Part shown: positions 59,762 to 64,000 of the stretch, in pieces
Layout of the letters: each line of letters begins with the position of its first letter
Position numbering within the stretch: the first letter of the stretch is position 1
NCBI RefSeq assembly: GCF_940807255.1
Contig: NZ_CALNWY010000003.1
Location: 151,234-215,233 of the forward strand
Source: Mixta sp. Marseille-Q2659
GTDB taxonomy: Bacteria > Pseudomonadota > Gammaproteobacteria > Enterobacterales > Enterobacteriaceae
DNA: 64,000 bases
Reading direction: 5' to 3'
Notes under the pieces: model-generated
What the model saw: only the letters and a program-made list of their open reading frames with translations
Told to the model about the DNA's origin: nothing
The model's database searches: none
Program-made: the position numbers and the translations under genes

Positions 59762-59803
59762 TGTTATTGCTCACAGTAAAAATATAAATCGATAGCCGCG
59801 CGA

Positions 59804-60463
59804 CTAATGCAGGCTAATGCGTAACGCCGCCGCCGTAGCAAAGGGCGCCAGAGAGGCGCTGGCGGCCAGCATTGCGCCCAGGATCGCCAGATAGCCGCTT
59901 ATCGGCAGGCCGGTTCCGGCGGCATCAATGGCCGCGCTGGCAAAAATCAGTACCGGCACTGCCAGCGGCAGAACCAGCAGACTAAGCAGTACGCCGCCGC
60001 GCCGCAGCCCGACGGTTAAGGCCACGCCGATGGCACCCAGCAGGCTGAGCGTCGGCGTGCCCAGCAGTAAGGTCAGCGCCAGCGCACGCCAGCTGGCAAA
60101 ATCCAGCGACAGCAGCAGTGCCGCCAGCGGCGACAGCAGCAGCAGCGGCAGACCGGTGATCAGCCAGTGGGCGATAACTTTTCCCAGTACCGTTACCGGC
60201 AACGGCGTCGGCAACAGCAGCAGCTGCTCCAGCGAACCGTCGGTAAAATCGTCGCGAAACAGCCGTTCCAGCGCCAGCAGCGAAGAAAGCAAGGCGGCAA
60301 CCCAAACCACGCCCGGCGCGATACGCGCCAGCAGCTGCGGTGCCGGACCAATCCCTAACGGGAACAGCGTGATAACAATCAGAAAGAACCACAGCGGGTT
60401 GATGATTTCCGCGCCGCTGCGGAAGGCGATGCGCAGTTCGCGGCCGATAATACGCCATAACAT
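59804..60463 (-). CDS. ccmB: Heme exporter permease CcmB
   Basis: 219 residues (E. coli 220), six membrane segments. RELRIAFRSGAEIINPLWFF and RDDFTDGSLEQLLLLPTPLP match CcmB. Membrane partner of the CcmA ATPase; the complex releases holo-CcmE from CcmCD. Overlaps ccmA by one base. Confidence 0.95.
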   Translation of the reverse strand: MLWRIIGRELRIAFRSGAEIINPLWFFLIVITLFPLGIGPAPQLLARIAPGVVWVAALLSSLLALERLFRDDFTDGSLEQLLLLPTPLPVTVLGKVIAHWLITGLPLLLLSPLAALLLSLDFASWRALALTLLLGTPTLSLLGAIGVALTVGLRRGGVLLSLLVLPLAVPVLIFASAAIDAAGTGLPISGYLAILGAMLAASASLAPFATAAALRISLH

Positions 60464-61080
60464 CAGGCCAGTTCTCCTGCCGTCAGGCTGATTTTGCGCA
60501 GCGGCCAGTCAGCGGCGGGCAGCGGCTGATGCGTTGTTAAAATAACCATGCCGCCCTGCTGTGCATGACGCACGAACAGCGCCATCAGCGTTGCCACGCC
60601 GTGAACATCAATGGCGGTTAAAGGCTCATCAAGGATCCAGACTGGCGCCTGGCTCAGCCATAAGCGCGCCAGCGCGACGCGGCGCTGCTGTCCGGCAGAG
60701 AGCTGAGCGGCGGCTATTTCTTCAAAGCCCACCAGGTCCACCGCTTCGAGCGCGGCGAAGCGCTGATCATCGTCACATTCAGCATGATAAAAGGTGAGAT
60801 TTTCCAGCGGAGAGAGAACGCTTTTTACGCCGGGATGATGTCCCAGAAACAACAGATTGCGGTGCCAGGTTTCGCGCTGCTGCCGGAGCCGCTCGCCCTG
60901 CCACAGCACCTCGCCCTGCTCGGCGCTGCTTAGTCCGGCCAGCAGCCGTAAAAGAGAGGTTTTACCCGCGCCGTTCGGCCCTTCAATCTGCACAATATCA
61001 CCGCGATTGACGGTAATGTTGAGGTTATTGAACAGCACACGTTCATCGCGTATGCAGGTCAGATTGACGGCTTGCAGCAT
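60463..61080 (-). CDS. ccmA: Heme exporter ATP-binding protein CcmA
   Basis: 205 residues (E. coli 207). Walker [11 protein letters not shown], signature [17 protein letters not shown], Walker [13 protein letters not shown], and H-loop [10 protein letters not shown]. First gene of ccmABCDEFGHI. The ATG at 61080 matches the family but is preceded by TTCTTCCC, with no purine-rich ribosome site, so initiation may be weak; a longer start at 61125 is possible. Confidence 0.94.
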   Translation of the reverse strand: MLQAVNLTCIRDERVLFNNLNITVNRGDIVQIEGPNGAGKTSLLRLLAGLSSAEQGEVLWQGERLRQQRETWHRNLLFLGHHPGVKSVLSPLENLTFYHAECDDDQRFAALEAVDLVGFEEIAAAQLSAGQQRRVALARLWLSQAPVWILDEPLTAIDVHGVATLMALFVRHAQQGGMVILTTHQPLPAADWPLRKISLTAGELA

Positions 61081-61322
61081 GGGAAGAAAATATCGCGCTA
61101 TTGAATCGGGCCGCGATAATACCATAAGTCACCAGGGTGCCGAAGTGCGCTCGCCCATTCAGAAGTCGCTGATATGATTAATTAACGTGCAAAAGATCAC
61201 GTTTTTGTTGATAAATACATCGACATTAAAGCCTTGTTACTTTTTCTCTAAAATTAAGTCACATTTTGCTTACTTAAAAACTGGCTACGCTTAATACAGC
61301 ATTCAATATCATTGGGGTAAGT

Positions 61323-62258
61323 ATGACGTCACAACAACAGCAACATGACGAGCCGGAAGTAGAAAGCGAAGAAAAAGATCAGGGCGAAGAGATTGAGGTG
61401 GATGAGGAGCAGCTTCCTTCACGGGCGGCGGCCATCCATGAGCAGATCCGTCAGGACGGTGAGAAGGAGCTGGAGCGCGACAGCATGGCGCTGTTGTGGT
61501 CTGCCATTGCCGCCGGACTGTCAATGGGCGCTTCGCTGATGGCGAAAGGTATTTTTCAGGTACATCTGGCCGGGATTCCGGGCGCGTTTTTACTGGAGAA
61601 TCTGGGTTATACCTTCGGCTTTATTATTGTGATTATGGCGCGCCAACAGCTGTTTACCGAGAACACTGTTACCGCCGTGCTGCCAATCATGCACACGCCG
61701 ACCGGCAGCAATTTTCTGTTGCTGCTGCGCCTGTGGGGCATGGTGCTGTTGGGTAACTTAATCGGTACCGCTCTTGCCGCGCTGGCCTTTGCGCATATGC
61801 CGGTTTTTGATGAGGCGACGCGTCTCGCCTTTACCCATATCAGCGAGAAGGTGATGGAAAATCCACCCGCCGAGATGTTCGCCAACGCTATTATTGCCGG
61901 CTGGATTATCGCCACGATGGTGTGGATGTTTCCTTCCGCCGGCTCAGCCAGGCTGCTGGTGATCGTGATGATGACCTGGCTGGTGGCGCTGGGCGATCTG
62001 TCGCATATTGTGGTGGGCTCGGTAGAGGTATGGTATCTGGTGTTTACCGGCGCGCTGCCGTGGCAGGATTTTATCTGGCCTTTCGCGCTACCGACGCTGG
62101 CAGGGAATATTATCGGCGGCACCTTTATTTTTGCGCTAATCAGTCATGCGCAGATTCGCAATGATATGAGTAACAAGCAAAAAGCGCAGGCGGCAGCGGA
62201 GCAGAAAAAGCAGGAGCGGGAGCGCAAGGAGCAGGCGCAACAGCGTGAAAAATCGTAA
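61323..62258 (+). CDS. yfdC: Formate/nitrite transporter-family protein YfdC
   Basis: 311 residues (E. coli 310). A strongly acidic N-terminus (about 1-60, VESEEKDQGEEIEVDEEQ), then a six-helix FNT channel domain (AAGLSMGASLMAKGIFQVHL, LGYTFGFIIVIMARQQLFTE, MFANAIIAGWIIATMVWMFP), and a charged coiled-coil tail rich in Lys/Gln/Glu. FNT proteins pass small monovalent anions; the substrate of YfdC is not known. Divergent from ccmA and upstream of argW, as in E. coli. Confidence 0.93.
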   Translation: MTSQQQQHDEPEVESEEKDQGEEIEVDEEQLPSRAAAIHEQIRQDGEKELERDSMALLWSAIAAGLSMGASLMAKGIFQVHLAGIPGAFLLENLGYTFGFIIVIMARQQLFTENTVTAVLPIMHTPTGSNFLLLLRLWGMVLLGNLIGTALAALAFAHMPVFDEATRLAFTHISEKVMENPPAEMFANAIIAGWIIATMVWMFPSAGSARLLVIVMMTWLVALGDLSHIVVGSVEVWYLVFTGALPWQDFIWPFALPTLAGNIIGGTFIFALISHAQIRNDMSNKQKAQAAAEQKKQERERKEQAQQREKS

Positions 62259-62280
62259 TACAGAAAGGAGCAAGGGGCGG

Positions 62281-62306
62281 AAAAGCGGCCAGGGTCTGGC
62301 CGTTTT
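62281..62306 (+). terminator. Terminator after yfdC
   Basis: AAAA-G-CGGCCAG-GGT-CTGGCCG-TTTT, a 7-bp GC-rich stem with a T run, 22 bp after the yfdC stop. Confidence 0.75.
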
Positions 62307-62320
62307 ACTGGTTGGACAAT

Positions 62321-62585
62321 CGGGCTGCCAGCCCTGAAATAAACAGCGGTGAGCGCCGGAATTTCTTACTACCCGTTTTGAAATATACGGCTGCGTCCGC
62401 TGAAACGACTTGCTGCCCGTTTTGACATAAGCAGTTGCGTCCGCTGGAACAACTTGCTGTTCGCTTTGAAATAAGCAGCTGCGTCCGCCGGAATGCCGCT
62501 ATAAAAGTGCTGAAATAAGCCAGCGGGATACTTCAAAACGTAGCAGATAAAGGTGTGAAAAACGCAGCTGCGATAGCCAGCAAAA
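62321..62585. repeat. 44-bp tandem repeat, six diverged units
   Basis: The most conserved word, TGAAATAAGCAGCTGCGTCC or near variants, starts at 62335, 62379, 62423, 62467, 62511 and 62556: spacings 44, 44, 44, 44, 45. Units 2-4 are the most alike. 44 is not a multiple of 3, and an apparent leftward open frame across it changes frame between units, so it is not coding. It fills most of the 418-base gap between yfdC and argW. Confidence 0.8.
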
Positions 62586-62660
62586 TGGCGTAAACGATTA
62601 AATTGCTGACAGAATAAGCAGTCAGGCGGGTAAGTGGTTAATCTGCGAAACAAATTGCGC

Positions 62661-62666
62661 TATACT
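62661..62666 (+). promoter_or_regulatory. -10 element of argW
   Basis: TATACT 11 bp before the tRNA 5' end, followed by a GC-rich discriminator (GCCCGCCGCT) typical of stringently controlled stable-RNA promoters. The -35 (TTAATC at 62638-62643) is weak. Confidence 0.55.
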
Positions 62667-62676
62667 GCCCGCCGCT

Positions 62677-62751
62677 GTCCCCTTAGTTAAATGGATATAA
62701 CGAGCCCCTCCTAAGGGCTAGTTGTAGGTTCGATTCCTACAGGGGACGCCA
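62677..62751 (+). tRNA. argW: tRNA-Arg (anticodon CCT)
   Basis: 75 nt including an encoded CCA. Acceptor stem GTCCCCT/AGGGGAC, anticodon arm AGCCC-CTCCTAA-GGGCT giving anticodon CCT (reads AGG), T arm GTAGG-TTCGATT-CCTAC. It follows yfdC and precedes an integrase, exactly the E. coli argW-intS arrangement, so its 3' end is the attachment site of an integrative element. Confidence 0.97.
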
Positions 62752-62914
62752 GATTCACATTACCCGACATTTCCTCAAAGCACCAAACTCCCTTTAAACA
62801 AAGCCATAACGCATATTCGACGTTACCCAACGTTACCCCGCATCCGTTGACTACACCAACCCTTTGTGGGCTTATGGCGGGCATAGTTAAAAATACTCAC
62901 CGATTTATGCCCGC

Positions 62915-63768
62915 ATGCTTACCGTCAAACAAATTGAGGCAGCAAAGCCCAAAGAGAAACCTTATCGCCTGGCTGATGCTGGCGGTCTGTTCCTGTTCGT
63001 TCCGCCTTCAGGTAAGAAGGTTTGGCGCCTGCGTTACCGCTTTGAGGGGAAAGAGAAGACGCTGGTCATTGGCCCCTACCCTGAGATTTCATTGACGGAA
63101 GCCAGAGCGAAGCAATCTGATGCAAAGATGAAGCTGCTTAATGGTGTGGACCTAGCTGAGCAGAAGCAGGCGATAAAGAAGAAAGAAAAAGAAGCTGTCG
63201 CTGATTCATTCTCGGACATTTTCAACGAATGGCACGCGCATAAGTCCAATGTCTGGTCTCACGGTTATGCTGATGAGATGCACCGGATGTTCGATGATGA
63301 CATTCTGCCAATCATCGGGCATATGAAAATGGAAGAAGTAGAGCCAATGGTTTTGCTGAAGGTTATACGCCATTTTGAAGATCGGGGCGCAATGGAACGA
63401 GCGGATAAAGCGCGGCGGCGGTGCGGAGAGGCTTTCCGGTATGCGATTATTACCGGCCGGGCTAAATATAACCCAGCGCCAGATTTAGTTGATGCTCTTA
63501 AAGGATACAGAAAAGAGAACTTCCCTTTCCTGCCCATGAATCGTATTCACGAGTTTCAGCGGGCGTTGACCGGTTACGGCGGCAGCGTTATAGCCAAGAT
63601 AGCAACTCAGGTTCTTCACTATACTGTGCTGCGCACTAAGGAACTCCGGTCGATGGTATAGAAAAACGTCGACTTTGAGAACAGGTTAATAACCATTGAC
63701 GCTTCTGTAATGAAGGGACGCCGCATCCATGTTGTCCCGATGTCTGACCAGGTTATTGAGCTGCTGAC
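62915..63768 (+). pseudogene. Tyrosine recombinase (IntS/P4-type integrase), broken by a nonsense codon and an IS3-family insertion
   Basis: From ATG 62915, 248 residues: arm-binding DUF4102 domain (MLTVKQIEAAKPKEKPYRLA; WRLRYRFEGKEKTLVIGPYP), core-binding domain, and the first catalytic Arg in VLRTKELRSMV. The next codon, expected Trp, is TAG (63659-63661). The frame then continues as KNVDFENRLITIDASVMKGR to SDQVIELL before the IS end near 63769. The His-x-x-Arg and Tyr parts are missing from the window. It sits 163 bp after argW, as integrases of argW islands do. Confidence 0.9.
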
Positions 63769-64000
63769 TGAATCGCCACGGATAATCCAGACACTTCCGA
63801 GTCGTTGATAATACTGGTTTTCGTATTCAGAAGGTGGCATCTGATTACTCGAACCATGCCGACGCCTGCTGTTATAAAACATTTCGATGTAATCAAAAAT
63901 ATCGCTGCTGGCTTCTTCCCGCGTTCCGTAGATCTTTTTCTTTATCCGCTCGCGTTTCAGTAGCTGGAAAAAGCTTTCTGCAACCGCGTTATCGTGGCAG
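63619..64000 (-). CDS. IS3-family transposase OrfB, C-terminal part
   Basis: Reading leftward from 64000: CHDNAVAESFFQLLKRERI holds the last acidic residue (Glu) of the DDE triad, then IYGTREEASSDIFDYIEMFY and NSRRRHGSSNQMPPSEYENQ, the typical IS3 rve C-terminus. The expected stop near QRLGSV is absent: TGG occupies 63787-63789, and the frame runs through the IS end into the integrase remnant, ending at 63619. N-terminal part outside the window. Confidence 0.8.
   Translation of the reverse strand, partial: CHDNAVAESFFQLLKRERIKKKIYGTREEASSDIFDYIEMFYNSRRRHGSSNQMPPSEYENQYYQRLGSVWIIRGDSVSSSITWSDIGTTWMRRPFITEASMVINLFSKSTFFYTIDRSSLVRSTV
63769..64000 (-). mobile_element. IS3-family insertion sequence, partial (right end in window)
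   Basis: The element starts near TGAATCGCCACGGATAATCC (63769) inside the integrase and runs off the right edge. It carries the 3' part of an IS3-type OrfB on the minus strand. The boundary is inferred from loss of integrase similarity and from a terminal TG as in IS3 elements (5'-TG...CA-3'). The other end and target duplication are outside the window. Confidence 0.75.

Noticed and set aside
61081..61322. FNR site in the ccmA/yfdC gap (TTGATAAATACATCGA)
   Set aside because: The half-site spacing is six bases instead of four and the right half is imperfect.
62321..62585. Possible CRISPR array
   Set aside because: Units are contiguous and diverged, with no regular unique spacers and no cas genes nearby.
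62369..62653. Leftward open frame of 94 codons across the 44-bp repeats
   Set aside because: The repeat period is not a multiple of three, so the encoded units do not repeat in one frame. No ribosome site or family similarity is visible.
63659..63661. TAG in the integrase as a recoded amino acid
   Set aside because: No evidence of amber suppression; the gene is also cut by an IS, so decay is the simpler reading.

Overview
The window is a chromosomal segment of an enterobacterium, most like the Erwiniaceae (Pantoea/Mixta/Erwinia group). Almost every gene has a recognisable Escherichia coli counterpart in nearly the same order, from yfbS-hxpA-yfbU-yfbV-ackA-pta through hisJQMP, ubiX, purF-cvpA-dedD-folC-accD, dedA-truA-usg-pdxB, flk, yfcJ, fabB-mnmC, yfcL to fadJI-fadL-mlaA and yfdC-argW. 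The lineage shows in what is missing (yfcC, yfcE, folX, yfcG, argT) and what is added: a split transketolase/ascorbate-type PTS operon, a LysR/aldo-keto reductase pair, AraC/EamA and MocR/rhodanese pairs, and a complete ccm cluster between mlaA and yfdC. The taxonomic call is inference from gene order and protein similarity as I remember them; no search was run.

Layout. 1-5.8 kb: yfb genes and the acetate pathway (ackA, pta). 5.9-6.7 kb: a complete IS1 with an 8-bp target duplication. 7-13.5 kb: a membrane/helical protein of unknown function, then a carbohydrate module (two transketolase subunits, PTS IIC, IIB, IIA) divergent from a LacI-type regulator, with a CRP-like site and two matching palindromic operators between them. 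13.5-19.8 kb: yfcD, yfcF, yfcH, the histidine/basic amino acid ABC importer hisJQMP behind a sigma-54-type promoter, and ubiX. 19.9-31.1 kb: LysR/aldo-keto reductase, then the long leftward series purF to pdxB. 31-37 kb: regulator/transporter pairs, flk and yfcJ. 37.7-53 kb: fatty-acid synthesis and degradation genes (fabB, fadJI, fadL) with FadR-type sites, and RNA, chorismate and envelope genes. 53-61 kb: mlaA and ccmABCDEFGHI for cytochrome c maturation. 61.3-64 kb: yfdC, a 44-bp tandem repeat, tRNA-Arg (argW), and an integrase remnant cut by an IS3-family element.

Four frame-disrupting deletions fall in three conserved genes: folC (1 base), mlaA (2 x 1 base) and epmC (about 5 bases). folC is normally essential and the one-base losses lie in or beside short base runs, so residual assembly indels are the first explanation to test. 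The integrase has a nonsense codon as well as the IS insertion, so it is probably really dead.

The most interesting non-coding signals are: (1) two copies, after mnmC and after fadL, of an about 110-bp three-stem repeat whose outer arms differ between copies but stay perfectly self-complementary, and whose inner hairpins carry ANGGAN hexaloops like CsrA sites; (2) a sigma-54 -24/-12 promoter with upstream NtrC-like sites before hisJ; (3) the 44-bp tandem repeat before argW; (4) a strong palindrome between rhodanese and MocR genes.
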